A stretch of DNA of 64,000 bases. Origin: Sthenelais limicola (lineage: Eukaryota > Annelida > Polychaeta > Phyllodocida > Sigalionidae). The notes under the pieces were generated by a model. It ran no database searches. It was not told where the DNA came from and was given only the letters and a program-made list of their open reading frames with translations. Position 1 is the stretch's first letter, and every line of letters begins with the position of its first letter. Where the stretch lies: positions 5,175,685 through 5,239,684 of the forward strand of contig OW804097.1 in NCBI GenBank assembly GCA_942159475.1, given 5' to 3'. Of this stretch, positions 39,827 to 53,047 are shown one piece after another. Position numbers and translations under genes: made by a program.

Positions 39827-42800
39827 CTGCCGAGCTTTTCGGGGGGCTGTAAAATGCCGAAACTACATATTTCATCTCCTTCCATCCTCCAGTCGAGGAC
39901 AAGTAGTGGTCCTGAATAAAATCCCGCACCCCCATAGACCTTCTCTCACATGTCAGCCTAGTCGTTACGCGTCCACTGAGCGCAGCGGCGCGTCCGGAAT
40001 GGCCCTAGCACCATCGAAAGCGGGCTGCCGAGCTTTTTCGGGGCGGTAAGATGCCGAAAGTACATAGTTCATCTCCTTCCATCCTCCAGTCGAGGACAAG
40101 GTAGTGGTCCTGAATAAAATCCCGCACCCCCATAGACGTTCTCTCACATGTCAGCCTAGTCTTTACGCGTCCACTGAGCGCAGCGGCGCTTCCGGAATGG
40201 CCCTAGCACCATCGAAAGCGGGCTGCCGAGCTTTTTCGGGGCGGTAAAATGCCGAAAGTACATAGTTCATCTCCTTCCATCCTCCAGTCGAGGACAAGGT
40301 AGTGGTCCTGAATAAAATCCCGCACCCCCATAGACCTTCTCTCACATGTCAGCCTAGTCGCTACGCGTCCACTGAGCGCAGCGGCGCGTCCGGAATGGCC
40401 CTAGCACCATCGAAAGCGGGCTGCCGAGCTTTTTCGGGGCGGTAAAATGCCGAAAGTACATAGTTCATCTCCTTCCATCCTCCAGTCGAGGACAAGGTAG
40501 TGGTCCTGAATAAAATCCCGCACCCCCATAGACCTTCTCTCACATGTCAGCCTAGTCGTTACGCGTCCACTGAGCGCAGCGGCGCGTCCGGAATGGCCCT
40601 AGCACCATCGAAAGCGGGCTGCCGAGCTTTTTCGGGGCGGTAAGATGCCGAAACTACATATTTCATCTCCTTCCATCCTCCAGTCGAGGACAAGGTAGTG
40701 GTCCTGAATAAAATCCCGCACCCCCATAGACCTTCTCTCACATGTCAGCCTAGTCTTTACGCGTCCACTGAGCGCAGCGGCGCTTCCGGAATGGCCCTAG
40801 CACCATCGAAAGCGGGCTGCCGAGCTTTTTCGGGGCGGTAAAATGCCGAAAGTACATAGTTCATCTCCTTCCATCCTCCAGTCGAGGACAAGGTAGTGGT
40901 CCTGAATAAAATCCCGCACCCCCATAGACCTTCTCTCACATGTCAGCCTAGTCGCTACGCGTCCACTGAGCGCAGCGGCGCGTCCGGAATGGCCCTAGCA
41001 CCATCGAAAGCGGGCTGCCGAGCTTTTTCGGGGCGGTAAAATGCCGAAAGTACATAGTTCATCTCCTTCCATCCTCCAGTCGAGGACAAGGTAGTGGTCC
41101 TGAATAAAATCCCGCACCCCCATAGACCTTCTCTCACATGTCAGCCTAGTCGCTACGCGTCCACTGAGCGCAGCGGCGCGTCCGGAATGGCCCTAGCACC
41201 ATCGAAAGCGGGCTGCCGAGCTTTTTCGGGGCGGTAAGATGCCGAAACTATATAGTTCATCTCCTTCCATCCTCCAGTCGAGGACAAGGTAGTGGTCCTG
41301 AATAAAATCCCGCACCCCCATAGACCTTCTCTCACATGTCAGCCTAGTCTTTACGCGTCCACTGAGCGCAGCGGCGCTTCCGGAATGGCCCTAGCACCAT
41401 CGAAAGCGGGCTGCCGAGCTTTTTCGGGGCGGTAAGATGCCGAAAGTACATAGTTCATCTCCTTCCATCCTCCAGTCGAGGACAAGGTAGTGGTCCTGAA
41501 TAAAATCCCGCACCCCCATAGACCTTCTCTCACATGTCAGCCTAGTCGCTACGCGTCCACTGAGCGCAGAGGCGCGTCCGGAATGGCCCTAGCACCATCG
41601 AAAGCGGGCTGCCGAGCTTTTTCGGGGCGGTAAAATGCCGAAAGTACATAGTTCATCTCCTTCCATCCTCCAGTCGAGGACAAGGTAGTGGTCCTGAATA
41701 AAATCCCGCACCCCCATAGACCTTCTCTCACATGTCAGCCTAGTCGCTACGCGTCCACTGAGCGCAGCGGCGCGTCCGGAATGGCCCTAGCACCATCGAA
41801 AGCGGGCTGCCGAGCTTTTTCGGGGCGGTAAAATGCCGAAAGTACATAGTTCATCTCCTTCCATCCTCCAGTCGAGGACAAGGTAGTGGTCCTGAATAAA
41901 ATCCCGCACCCCCATAGACCTTCTCTCACATGTCAGCCTAGTCGCTACGCGTCCACTGAGCGCAGCGGCGCGTCCGGAATGGCCCTAGCACCATCGAAAG
42001 CGGGCTGCCGAGCTTTTTCGGGGCGGTAAAATGCCGAAAGTACATAGTTCATCTCCTTCCATCCTCCAGTCGAGGACAAGGTAGTGGTCCTGAATAAAAT
42101 CCCGCACCCCCATAGACCTTCTCTCACATGTCAGCCTAGTCGCTACGCGTCCACTGAGCGCAGCGGCGCGTCCGGAATGGCCCTAGCACCATCGAAAGCG
42201 GGCTGCCGAGCTTTTTCGGGGCGGTAAGATGCCGAAACTATATAGTTCATCTCCTTCCATCCTCCAGTCGAGGACAAGGTAGTGGTCCTGAATAAAATCC
42301 CGCACCCCCATAGACCTTCTCTCACATGTCAGCCTAGTCTTTACGCGTCCACTGAGCGCAGCGGCGCTTCCGGAATGGCCCTAGCACCATCGAAAGCGGG
42401 CTGCCGAGCTTTTTCGGGGCGGTAAAATGCCGAAAGTACATAGTTCATCTCCTTCCATCCTCCAGTCGAGGACAAGGTAGTGGTCCTGAATAAAATCCCG
42501 CACCCCCATAGACCTTCTCTCACATGTCAGCCTAGTCGCTACGCGTCCACTGAGCGCAGAGGCGCGTCCGGAATGGCCCTAGCACCATCGAAAGCGGGCT
42601 GCCGAGCTTTTTCGGGGCGGTAAAATGCCGAAAGTACATAGTTCATCTCCTTCCATCCTCCAGTCGAGGACAAGGTAGTGGTCCTGAATAAAATCCCGCA
42701 CCCCCATAGACCTTCTCTCACATGTCAGCCTAGTCGTTACGCGTCCACTGAGCGCAGCGGCGCGTCCGGAATGGCCCTAGCACCATCGAAAGCGGGCTGC

Positions 42801-45416
42801 CGAGCTTTTTCGGGGCGGTAAGATGCCGAAACTACATATTTCATCTCCTTCCATCCTCCAGTCGAGGACAAGGTAGTGGTCCTGAATAAAATCCCGCACC
42901 CCCATAGACCTTCTCTCACATGTCAGCCTAGTCTTTACGCGTCCACTGAGCGCAGCGGCGCTTCCGGAATGGCCCTAGCACCATCGAAAGCGGGCTGCCG
43001 AGCTTTTTCGGGGCGGTAAAATGCCGAAAGTACATAGTTCATCTCCTTCCATCCTCCAGTCGAGGACAAGGTAGTGGTCCTGAATAAAATCCCGCACCCC
43101 CATAGACCTTCTCTCACATGTCAGCCTAGTCGCTACGCGTCCACTGAGCGCAGCGGCGCGTCCGGAATGGCCCTAGCACCATCGAAAGCGGGCTGCCGAG
43201 CTTTTTCGGGGCGGTAAAATGCCGAAAGTACATAGTTCATCTCCTTCCATCCTCCAGTCGAGGACAAGGTAGTGGTCCTGAATAAAATCCCGCACCCCCA
43301 TAGACCTTCTCTCACATGTCAGCCTAGTCTTTACGCGTCCACTGAGCGCAGCGGCGCTTCCGGAATGGCCCTAGCACCATCGAAAGCGGGCTGCCGAGCT
43401 TTTTCGGGGCGGTAAAATGCCGAAAGTACATAGTTCATCTCCTTCCATCCTCCAGTCGAGGACAAGGTAGTGGTCCTGAATAAAATCCCGCACCCCCATA
43501 GACCTTCTCTCACATGTCAGCCTAGTCGCTACGCGTCCACTGAGCGCAGCGGCGCGTCCGGAATGGCCCTAGCACCATCGAAAGCGGGCTGCCGAGCTTT
43601 TTCGGGGCGGTAAAATGCCGAAAGTACATAGTTCATCTCCTTCCATCCTCCAGTCGAGGACAAGGTAGTGGTCCTGAATAAAATCCCGCACCCCCATAGA
43701 CCTTCTCTCACATGTCAGCCTAGTCTTTACGCGTCCACTGAGCGCAGCGGCGCGTCCGGAATGGCCCTAGCACCATCGAAAGCGGGCTGCCGAGCTTTTT
43801 CGGGGCGGTAAGATGCCGAAACTACATATTTCATCTCCTTCCATCCTCCAGTCGAGGACAAGGTAGTGGTCCTGAATAAAATCCCGCACCCCCATAGACC
43901 TTCTCTCACATGTCAGCCTAGTCTTTACGCGTCCACTGAGCGCAGCGGCGCGTCCGGAATGGCCCTAGCACCATCGAAAGCGGGCTGCCGAGCTTTTTCG
44001 GGGCGGTAAGATGCCGAAACTACATATTTCATCTCCTTCCATCCTCCAGTCGAGGACAAGGTAGTGGTCCTGAATAAAATCCCGCACCCCCATAGACCTT
44101 CTCTCACATGTCAGCCTAGTCTTTACGCGTCCACTGAGCGCAGCGGCGCTTCCGGAATGGCCCTAGCACCATCGAAAGCGGGCTGCCGATCTTTTTCGGG
44201 GCGGTAAAATGCCGAAAGTACATAGTTCATCTCCTTCCATCCTCCAGTCGAGGACAAGGTAGTGGTCCTGAATAAAATCCCGCACCCCCATAGACCTTCT
44301 CTCACATGTCAGCCTAGTCGCTACGCGTCCACTGAGCGCAGCGGCGCGTCCGGAATGGCCCTAGCACCATCGAAAGCGGGCTGCCGAGCTTTTTCGGGGC
44401 GGTAAGATGCCGAAAGTACATAGTTCATCTCCTTCCATCCTCCAGTCGAGGACAAGGTAGTGGTCCTGAATAAAATCCCGCACCCCCATAGACCTTCTCT
44501 CACATGTCAGCCTAGTCGCTACGCGTCCACTGAGCGCAGCGGCGCGTCCGGAATGGCCCTAGCACCATCGAAAGCGGGCTGCCGAGCTTTTTCGGGGCGG
44601 TAAAATGCCGAAAGTACATAGTTCATCTCCTTCCATCCTCCAGTCGAGGACAAGGTAGTGGTCCTGAATAAAATCCCGCACCCCCATAGACCTTCTCTCA
44701 CATGTCAGCCTAGTCTTTACGCGTCCACTGAGCGAAGCGGCGCGTCCGGAATGGCCCTAGCACCATCGAAAGCGGGCTGCCGAGCTTTTTCGGGGCGGTA
44801 AGATGCCGAAACTACATATTTCATCTCCTTCCATTCTCCAGTCGAGGACAAGGTAGTGGTCCTGAAAAAAATCCCGCACCCCCATAGACCTTCTCTCACA
44901 TGTCAGCCTAGTCGCTACGCGTCCACTGAGCGCAGCGGCGCTTCCGGAATGGCCCTAGCACCATCGAAAGCGGGCTGCCGAGCTTTTTCGGGGCGGTAAG
45001 TTGCCGAAACTACATAGTTCATCTCCTTCCATCCTCCAGTCGAGGACAAGGTAGTGGTCCTGAATAAAATCCCGCACCCCCATAGACGTTCTCTCACATG
45101 TCAGCCTAGTCGTTACGCGTCCACTGAGGGCAGCGGCGCGTCCGGAATGGCCCTAGCACCATCGAAAGCGGGCTGCCGAGCTTTTTCGGGGCGGTAAGAT
45201 GCCGAAACTACATAGTTCATCTCCTTCCATCCTCCAGTCGAGGACAAGGTAGTGGTCCTGAATAAAATCCCGCACCCCCATAGACCTTCTCTCACATGTC
45301 AGCCTAGTCTTTACGCGTCCACTGAGCGCAGCGGCACGTCCGGAATGGCCGTAGCACCATCGAAAGCGGGCTGCCGATCTTTTTCGGGGCGGTAAGATGC
45401 CGAAACTACATATTTC
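39827..45416 (+). repeat. Satellite 2 (198-bp units, about 28 copies), unit 1
   Basis: Twenty-seven complete units follow at exactly 198 bp, with partial units at both ends. Each contains GTCCACTGAGCGCAGCGGCG, GCCGAGCTTTTTCGGGGCGG and CCTCCAGTCGAGGACAAGG. It is GC- and CpG-richer than its surroundings. Diagnostic differences (CGCGTCC or CGCTTCC; AAAGTACATAGTTC, AACTACATATTTC or AACTATATAGTTC) recur with a rough three-unit rhythm. A 60-codon minus-strand frame in each unit is judged noncoding. Confidence 0.95.
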
Positions 45417-46220
45417 TAAATAGATAAATCTCCATATACTAAAAGTCCCCCACACATTAGAAAGACTATATAGGGGGCACCATTTGGTCTCAGTTCTTGC
45501 TGTCCTACCACAACTTGCCCTGGTCATGTTCAGAGATGACTCTTTCCAAAGTCTATGTCATGCCCCTGCCATGTCTTTTTGGCAGAAGTTACAATTTTTT
45601 GGAGGTGTTTACCTTGTCCGATATGGTGTCCTAGATGGGTCAAAGCTGGTATTTCACAAATGGTATTTGTGACAGTTCCACCCAGGGACATGTGGTGGAT
45701 TGATTATAGCGAGAACCATGCATCACAAGCAAAGTCCTCCTCCTCGAGTCCTACAAATTGGGAGTGTTTTTTTACAATCCTTTATTCAAAAACACCTGCC
45801 ATCTGGGCATATACATTGCCAAATCACCATTATTGACCAAAGAAACTATTCTCTGTTTCCTCATTTTCAGATCCTACCTTATGCTGAGGTTGTTGCTTAG
45901 TTCCCCTTTTCTATTGATCTATTTGTCTAGGGTTTTGGTATTAGTCCGGTTTATCAGGGTTTGCTTAGTCCGGTTGGGTCAGCTGAGTCAGCATATCAGG
46001 AACCAGACACCACTATGATATAGTAGTAATATTGCTAATATTAATAATTTAATTTAGATCTTGTATTGACAGTCTTATGTAGTCTCATGAAATTAATAAT
46101 CCAATCTCCCTTCTCTGGGGTTATTAACATTGATCCAGTATGTTGTAAGAAAGTTAAATCCTTCCTATTCAATATAATCCTTAGCGCCCTCTTCTGAAAT
46201 ATAAATATATATATATATAT
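45417..46220. other. Unique tail of unit 1 ending in TA microsatellite
   Basis: About 800 bp between satellite 2 and the next unit. No convincing gene; the overlapping small frames lack start context and domain signals. It ends AAATATAAATATATATATAT at the junction. A weak reverse CTCF-like match (AGCGCCCTCTTCTG) lies at 46,183-46,196. Confidence 0.6.
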
Positions 46221-46241
46221 ATAGTTTTATAACCACCCCTA

Positions 46242-46426
46242 TATTGGGTCTTTCGTCTCCCTAAGATTCATGCTATTGGGTCGCTATGTGATTATTGGGT
46301 CTAAAGTGTGATTATTGGGTCAAAGACCCAATATTTTTCAGGACCCAATAATATTTTGCTTTATTTCTTTCTCTATTTGAGTTTAAAACATTTTTGGACT
46401 AACTTGCTTAAACAGGTTTATTGGGT
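46242..46426. repeat. TATTGGGTC motif cluster, left, unit 2
   Basis: Same seven sites as at 28,634-28,818, shifted by 17,608 bp, again starting 21 bp inside the unit boundary. Confidence 0.75.
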
Positions 46427-46697
46427 CATGTATATCACATAAGCCATCAGCTACTGACACCTGGTGACAACAGAGGTAACTACATATATATATCCATATA
46501 TAAGTCAATACCCTATCACATCCTTTGGTTATGTCTCCCGGTACCTGGAACTGACTTCTGGTGACTTGTAAATTCCCATATCCATAACAACGTGACCCTA
46601 CCTCTATGTCAATGCCCGTTTTGAGAGGGAAAAACTTTCAACCACTACAATGTTAACTTTCTTGTTGCCCTTGTTTTGTAGATTATTATCACCCATA

Positions 46698-49600
46698 ATG
46701 CCTCAAACGAGGAGAGGGACTCAAAGGTCTACTGCAGACTCAAATACACAGGAGGCTGCAGGTAAACATTCATCCAACACCAACAACAGTTTCCTCTAAT
46801 ACAGAGGCTTGCTGCACAGAAATCTCACTATGTATATTTAATTAATTTATCAATCTGATTGTATATCATTGCATCATTGTCAGGCAGATACCCAAGATAC
46901 AGGCCAACTAGTCTGGGCCGAATTCTCTGGTATAAATGCTTTTGTGGCCTTGTTGGCTTGGACAGCAGAGACCAAAGAGATCACTGTTGTGGGTGAACTT
47001 GCTATGAATAGGGTACATTATTAATTCAAGAACTTTTATTGTAGTTGATCTTCAAGTGTTTAAAAAAGCCAAAAGTAAATTGTATTCCTTTCTTTCCAAG
47101 ATTTGTCATAATTATTAATTTCTTCAGCTGCAAATGCTCCAGAGGAAGGAACACCCTTCCTGTCCCCAAAAGAACCAACGGAGAAGGCAGCCTTCTACCC
47201 CCGGAAGGGGTCAGCAGCGAGTAACACTCCAGAGGAGTCAACAGACTTCCACACCCAGAAGGAACTTGTAGTAACTCTCCGCAGGTGTGACTCGCCACAG
47301 GGTTCAACTTCCTTCCATGCCAGGAAAGAACCAGCAGCAAAAGACACTACACAGGAGTCAACATCCTTCCAAGGTGTAGTAACTGTCCACAGGTGCAACT
47401 CTCCACAGGAGTCAACTTCCTTGGATGCCCAGAAGAAACTGGCAGTGAGTAGCACTTCAGAGAAGTCAACACCCATCCATGCCCAGAAGGTAGCTGTAGC
47501 GCGTAACAGGCCAGAGGAGCCAATAACTGTCCTTGACCCTCCGCAGGAGTCAACACCCTTCCTCACCCACTCAGATCATGTCGTTGTGGAGTATGACCCC
47601 ATGACTCATTCCCTAGAAGATGTAGAAGTAGAAGTAGAAGAGCCATTGCCCACCAATGAATTACGAGGAGTCCAAGAGGAGTCCGAGCTTGATTACGGTG
47701 AGAGCAGTTCCTCTGACTCTGAATACAAACCTGAAGATCACTCTCCTTATTCGTCACCATCTTCAGATGTAAGTTATGCTTCTCAAAGTGACAAGAGGAG
47801 AGAAACTAAATCAAAAAGGACAGGAAGAAAACTCCAGTGCACTCCTGAAAGAGCGCATGAGGAAGAGCGGGAACAGGCAACTTCAGCAGATGACTGTGCC
47901 ACACAGCCAGCTAAACGCAAAAGGAAAGTGGGAAATAATTCAGTTGAGAACAGCGTGGGGCTGTTTGAAAAAGAAAAGGTAAAAGATGGCTGTAAGCAGG
48001 TGTATGACAAAGTCAATTTTTGCACGTTTTGCCGTAAACCCATCAAAAGTAAAATTTCAAGACATTTGTTAAGTGTTCATAAAGATGACCCAAGACTGTA
48101 TGACATTCTGACTATGGCAAAAAGGTCAAAAGAAAGGATGATTCAACTAGAGATCCTGGCGAATGAAGGAAACTTCAAGCATAACATTGATGTCCTCAGA
48201 ATGGGGAAGGGCCAGATAGTTGTCGCTAGACGCAACTCAGCAGGTGTAGATGAGAACAAGACAGGCGATTATTTGCCGTGCGAACACTGCATGAAGTTTA
48301 TTCTCCGAACAAATATGTGGTATCACCACCGGTCCTGTTCTGTCAAGAAATTTCGTACAGAAGGTAACCGGGAAACGTCAGATGACGATGGCAATGCCAG
48401 TGTCAATGTTATCCAAAGCAATGCTGTCAGAAGGGGCCGTAGCCTTCTCAACAGTGCCCTATTCAGTGATGAAGATTCAAACAATGTAAAGAAAATGATT
48501 GAGAGAATGAGACTAGATGAAGCCACAGAGATAGTCTGTTGCGACAAACTGATTCAGAGGTATGCTGCATTAAGAGTAGAGTCTTTGGGTCATGAAGATG
48601 ATCAGAAGTTAAGCGACATGCATAGAGTCAGCCAGGGAGCCAGAACTCTGGCCCGCTTGGTGCTAGAGGCCCGAATAAAGAAGCCAACAATCACAATGGA
48701 TGAACTTATAAAACCAGAGCACATGGATATGGTCGTCCATTGTACCAGAGCAATGTCTGTTGAGAAGGAGGAGCCCGTCCTGACATTGGGGAGATTGATT
48801 GGGAACTTACTGGGCCATGTTATCCAAGTGAAACGAGGCCTTGCAATAAGGAACAATGATAACAGGAGGCTCGATGAAGCTGATAGGTTTCTGAGTCTTT
48901 TCACTGTGGAATGGAATGGCCGTATCAACTCAGCTTGCACCAAAAAGATGAACACAGTTCGAAGGAACACAATTCAATGTATCCCTCTTACAGAGGATCT
49001 TCGTCTAATCAAAGAATTCATCTTGAAAGAGATAAAAACGAAGTCAGCAGCGTTGAAGACAACTGTGGCTGTCAAGGATTGGGTAGAAATTGCCAAGTTG
49101 ACCATGTGCAGGCTGATTTTGTTCAATATGAGGAGAAGAGCTGAAGTGAAGGACCTTACTGTGAATGACTTTGTGAAACGGCCATCCTGGAAAGATGACG
49201 TGAGTGGTGAGATGGCCATGGCTCTGTCCCCCACAGACAGACTTCTGGCAGAGAGGTGTGTATACTATATCTATAAGAAACTTGATTTCCGCCAAATAAC
49301 AGGAAGAGGAACTATGCACAGACACTGGTTGCTGCTGTTCTCTGTTTGTTAGAGTTCTGCCGAGCCAACCCTTGACTACTAGTTCCAATGACTAACGGTG
49401 TTTTTCCAATGACTACCGATTATTCCACAATGGCTTGTTAGAGTGAATGGTTATTTGTTATGAGCTAAGATCTAAAATACCCATTTAGTATTATGTCAGA
49501 ACAGGTTTGTAGTAGTCGATAAAGAAGAAAATATCCACTGGAAAAAGCTACGGCTAAGTCTCGTCTCTCATTAGTTTTGAGTTTGACAAGTCTTGTTTTC

Positions 49601-52600
49601 TAAAACTTTAAAAAATGTGTATGTGTATATATATCCTGTTGCAGAATGGACATGGTGATAGCTGCAGGGAAGTCCACAAAAAACATAGAGGCCTTTGTAC
49701 TTATGCCACCAGATACTGTGCATGCCATCAACCTACTTATTAAAACCAGGAGGGCGGTGGGTATCCCAGAAGGAAACAAGTATCTGTTTGCACGGCCAAA
49801 TGCCAATACCCCTTTCGCCGGAAACACTGAGTTGAGCGCATATGCTTCTAAGTGCCCTGGTCTCCAACACCCGGAAAGAATAACATCCAGAGGACTGCGA
49901 AAATACATTGCCACAGTCTGCCAGGCATGTTTGAGTATTTCACTTTTCATGTAAGAGGTGTTGCTTTGTACCTTCAGGTATTTGGGCATCGCTGGTGTCT
50001 AGTTTGTAACATATTGCTTGTGGCTGGTTTGTAATGTATTGGTGGTGTGCTGGTTCAGTATAGGACGCATTGATAGAATTGATGAGGCCAAATGAAAACT
50101 TACCTTTTACCTTTCCGGTTGACTAGAAAAATACTTCTTTTGTTCTCAATTTCTTGGGCATGGGCAAGTTCAGTTCGGATGCAACTTGTTTTCTCTATCT
50201 ACTTTGCACATTCATTTTATCATCACTGTCCCGAGTACTGACCATGTCTTACTACTCTTCAGATTATGGATATGACCGAAAAAGAAGTGGAAAGCCTAGC
50301 CACCCATTTGGGACATGACGTCAAGACTCACAAGGAGTATTACAGACTCCAACATTCAACTGTGGAGTTGTCCAAGGTAGTTTATTCATGTTTCATTATT
50401 GAATCTGACTCAACATTGTTTCATAGAAAAAAATATATATATATTCCAAGGGATTTGTGTGATTCATTGATGCTAAAGGTTTATTAAGCTCTAACTGAGG
50501 ATAGTGTAGGGACGCATAAAGTTCAGCTGAAATAGAAACTTATGTTCCGAGTTTTCTTTCACCCATCAGATTTCTCAGCTGCTCATAGCTGTGGAAGGGG
50601 GACAGCTGAACAAGTGGCAGGGAAAGAAACTGTCAGAAATAGATGTAAATGGTGAGTATATATGTTGGTACCTTGCAAATGTAAGGATGATCACCCCATA
50701 ATAAGTAGTCCAGTAGGGAAATGGAATCTGCACTGACAGTCCTATCTGTACAAACAAACTTAGATCGGTGAATTATGTGAGACGGTATGAGCGTCAATGT
50801 TACCAATTCATTCAAATGCACCATATGCAGGGATGCCAGTCTTCCATGAATTAATGTATATCAATAATGTACATACTTCCAAAAATATTCAGAATCTCCA
50901 TAGTATTTACAAGTTTTCTTAGTCAAACCCAATAGTTTCACCTTTATATCGTAATACATAGTGTATTTTAGTGTTGTTGAATATCTATCTACCCATGTCT
51001 GCGCTCGCTTATGATTGTACTACCCACATTCCATCCACAAGAAGTGTAGGATAGCGCCTATACATAGGTTATCAGTGTGTTTTAGCTTACCAATCAGAGT
51101 TCAAAGACCCGTTGTGTTTTGGTACAGGTTGTTTCCTTCCAAAAGGAGTGTAGGATAGCCCCTATACATAGGTTATCAGTGTGTTTTAGCTTACCGATCA
51201 GAGCTCGCAGACCCGTTGCGTCTTGGTACAGAGACGTCTTCGATATTTGCGCAAAATGGAAGAATTTGACTTAGATGTTGATTTTGACCAACTAAAAGTG
51301 TATTCGCCTTATTTCAGAAATTTGGAAATACATTCCGGGGCAGGTTGTTTTGATAGTGTTTTAGAACTGCCCCATGTCCTCAGTAAAGAGGAGTATATAC
51401 ACATATTTACTCTCTTGCATGATCCTAGTTATCCAAATGTATTATCTTCACTTGTCCCATTGCTGAGCGGAGACAGAGTGGGCCCCCATCTGCAGTTCAT
51501 CTTATACTTCCTCAATGAACGCTTCGTCCTAGATAGCGTTCTCACGACTCTTGAGGAGGCGTTTGACAGGGCGTATGTGCTAATTGGGGAGGTACTAAAT
51601 ACGATGGGATACCAGTCGACCCACTTGTGGGAGAATTCCTTCTCCCCAAGTAAAATTACTGTCCAAGCCGGCATTGCAGAATATATAACCCACTTTTGCG
51701 ATGTTCAACCCAAGTCCTTGATACCAGTGTCACTGGTGGAGGTGGGAGGTCAATCCCGAGTATCCTTCTTCAAGATCAGTCAATTTATATATAAAGGCCG
51801 CAGAAGAAGGTTGCGTCAGAAACGATATTCCTTTATTTGCAAATTATGTTTTGAATATGGGGTGCTTCGGAAACGAAGCGACTGGAAGGTCAGCATGGCC
51901 GCACGAATGCCCTGTTGCGGGTCATTAGTCCACGATGCCTGTTATTGGGAAATCGTTGGCGAGTGGCGCACATGTCCAGTATGTTCGAACTTCACAGAAG
52001 TCGCCACAGGGACTATCGACGCTGACTATAATGGACCGGAACAAGCCCTGCGCCGCAATAAGATCAGGTATGAGAATGAAGTTCCCCTGGGTGCGGAATT
52101 TGAGTTACCATTACGAACTCGAGCCAAAGAGATCCCAGATGATATTGAAACTCTGGACCGATACATGGCCCCACGGTACTCGTTTGAGAGGATTCCGTTT
52201 TGATAGTTAGCCGACTCAAAGTCTTAAGCAACGGGTGGGGGGAGGCTGGGGTGGGCTGGGGTGGGGGATGGGGTGGAGGGTGTGGGTGTGTGTAAAGTAG
52301 TTGCATAGTAAAGTTCAGACGTTCTATCCTTCGTATTTTAGTATACTCTCTTCAAAGAAGTTCATAATTATGTATAATTGTAGCTAAATTCAATGACACT
52401 GGTTTTCTTTACCACAGAATTTCTCTGTGAGCAAACTGACACTGACACTGACACTGACACTGACGCTGGTGGCACAGAGGTAGCTGGGGAAGGAGCACCA
52501 GACAGGAAAGGAAAAAAAAGACGGAAGTTATCTCCTGGTAAAGGTAAGCTTGTGGCTTGTAGTATCATGGGGACTTTGAAATGCAATTGAATTAAATTAC

Positions 52601-53047
52601 TGCCAAATGGTTCCATAATTACAATAGTATTAGGTGCTTTTGACTGCAGAAGCTATTTGCAAGAGACATATTCTCCTATCATGACAGTAGTGTTCTTTAG
52701 ATTTGCAGCCAAGCAATTGAAAGGGAAACTCCCATAGATTCTGCATTGGCATGAATGGAACGTACCACACTAGCTAATTTCTGTCCGGTAAACACTTGTC
52801 TGATAAAAAACTGACATAATTTGTTATCATTTCAGGCAAACAAAGGGCGATTCCAAAGCAAAGAAAGAGCTGGTCACAGGATGAGTGCTGTGCCCTCAAA
52901 TCGTTTTTCAAGACCTACCTGAGTGGGAAAATGACATCAGTTAGAAACACTCAAATCACTGCAGCAAAAGAGAAATACCCATGCTTGCGAGAAAGGACAG
53001 CGTTGCAGATCAGAGCCCAGCTTTTCAATTATCGGAAAAAAACTTGA
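46698..53047 (+). CDS. 5'-truncated copy of the recombinase-like gene (unit 2)
   Basis: Exons 7-13 recur at 46682-46761, 47128-49255, 49645-49924, 50263-50376, 50570-50651, 52418-52543 and 52836-53047. Exons 1-6 and the TATA promoter are absent; the sequence upstream is the tail of unit 1. From the internal ATG at 46,698 the frame is 1,001 residues long and keeps both finger-like motifs, the whole catalytic domain and the Myb/SANT-like end, losing only the AT-hook and duplicated modules. No disabling change was seen. Whether it is transcribed is unknown: it could be silent, driven by a cryptic promoter in the tail, or spliced into a read-through transcript from unit 1. Confidence 0.7.
51043..51231 (+). 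repeat. 85-bp direct repeat pair upstream of the RING gene, unit 2
   Basis: Copy of 33,435-33,623, unchanged as far as I could see. Confidence 0.85.
51256..52203 (+). CDS. RING-type zinc finger protein (unit 2 copy)
   Basis: The 315-residue frame is identical in translation to the unit 1 copy at 33,648-34,595, with the same CKLC, PCCGSLVHDACYW and CPVC motifs. Because the gene and its upstream direct repeats lie wholly inside the unit, this copy should be as complete as the first, unlike the recombinase-like gene. If the gene has its own promoter, dose rises with the number of units. Confidence 0.75.
   Translation: MEEFDLDVDFDQLKVYSPYFRNLEIHSGAGCFDSVLELPHVLSKEEYIHIFTLLHDPSYPNVLSSLVPLLSGDRVGPHLQFILYFLNERFVLDSVLTTLEEAFDRAYVLIGEVLNTMGYQSTHLWENSFSPSKITVQAGIAEYITHFCDVQPKSLIPVSLVEVGGQSRVSFFKISQFIYKGRRRRLRQKRYSFICKLCFEYGVLRKRSDWKVSMAARMPCCGSLVHDACYWEIVGEWRTCPVCSNFTEVATGTIDADYNGPEQALRRNKIRYENEVPLGAEFELPLRTRAKEIPDDIETLDRYMAPRYSFERIPF

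Larger units (their letters stand above)
28613..46220 (+). repeat. 17,608-bp tandem duplication, unit 1
   Basis: The sequence from ATAGTTTTATAACCACCCC at 28,613 reappears at 46,221 and again at 63,829, exactly 17,608 bp apart each time. Unit 1 holds exons 7-13 of the recombinase-like gene, the RING gene, a spacer, two satellites and a tail ending in a TA microsatellite. The four bases ATAG shared by the left flank and the junction may be microhomology. Confidence 0.95.

Noticed and set aside
39965..45295. Twenty-seven similar 60-codon minus-strand open frames, one per 198-bp unit
   Set aside because: They are conserved only because the satellite is homogeneous. No splice, start or promoter context supports a gene, and variants change residues freely.
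45484..46018. Small overlapping + strand frames in the unit tail
   Set aside because: Three frames overlap, none has splice or domain support, and all are repeated only because the unit is repeated.
28613..46220. A fungal Starship-like giant element
   Set aside because: The tyrosine recombinase and cargo idea is tempting, but the genes and introns are animal-like, the unit edges show no target site, and the parent gene extends beyond the unit.
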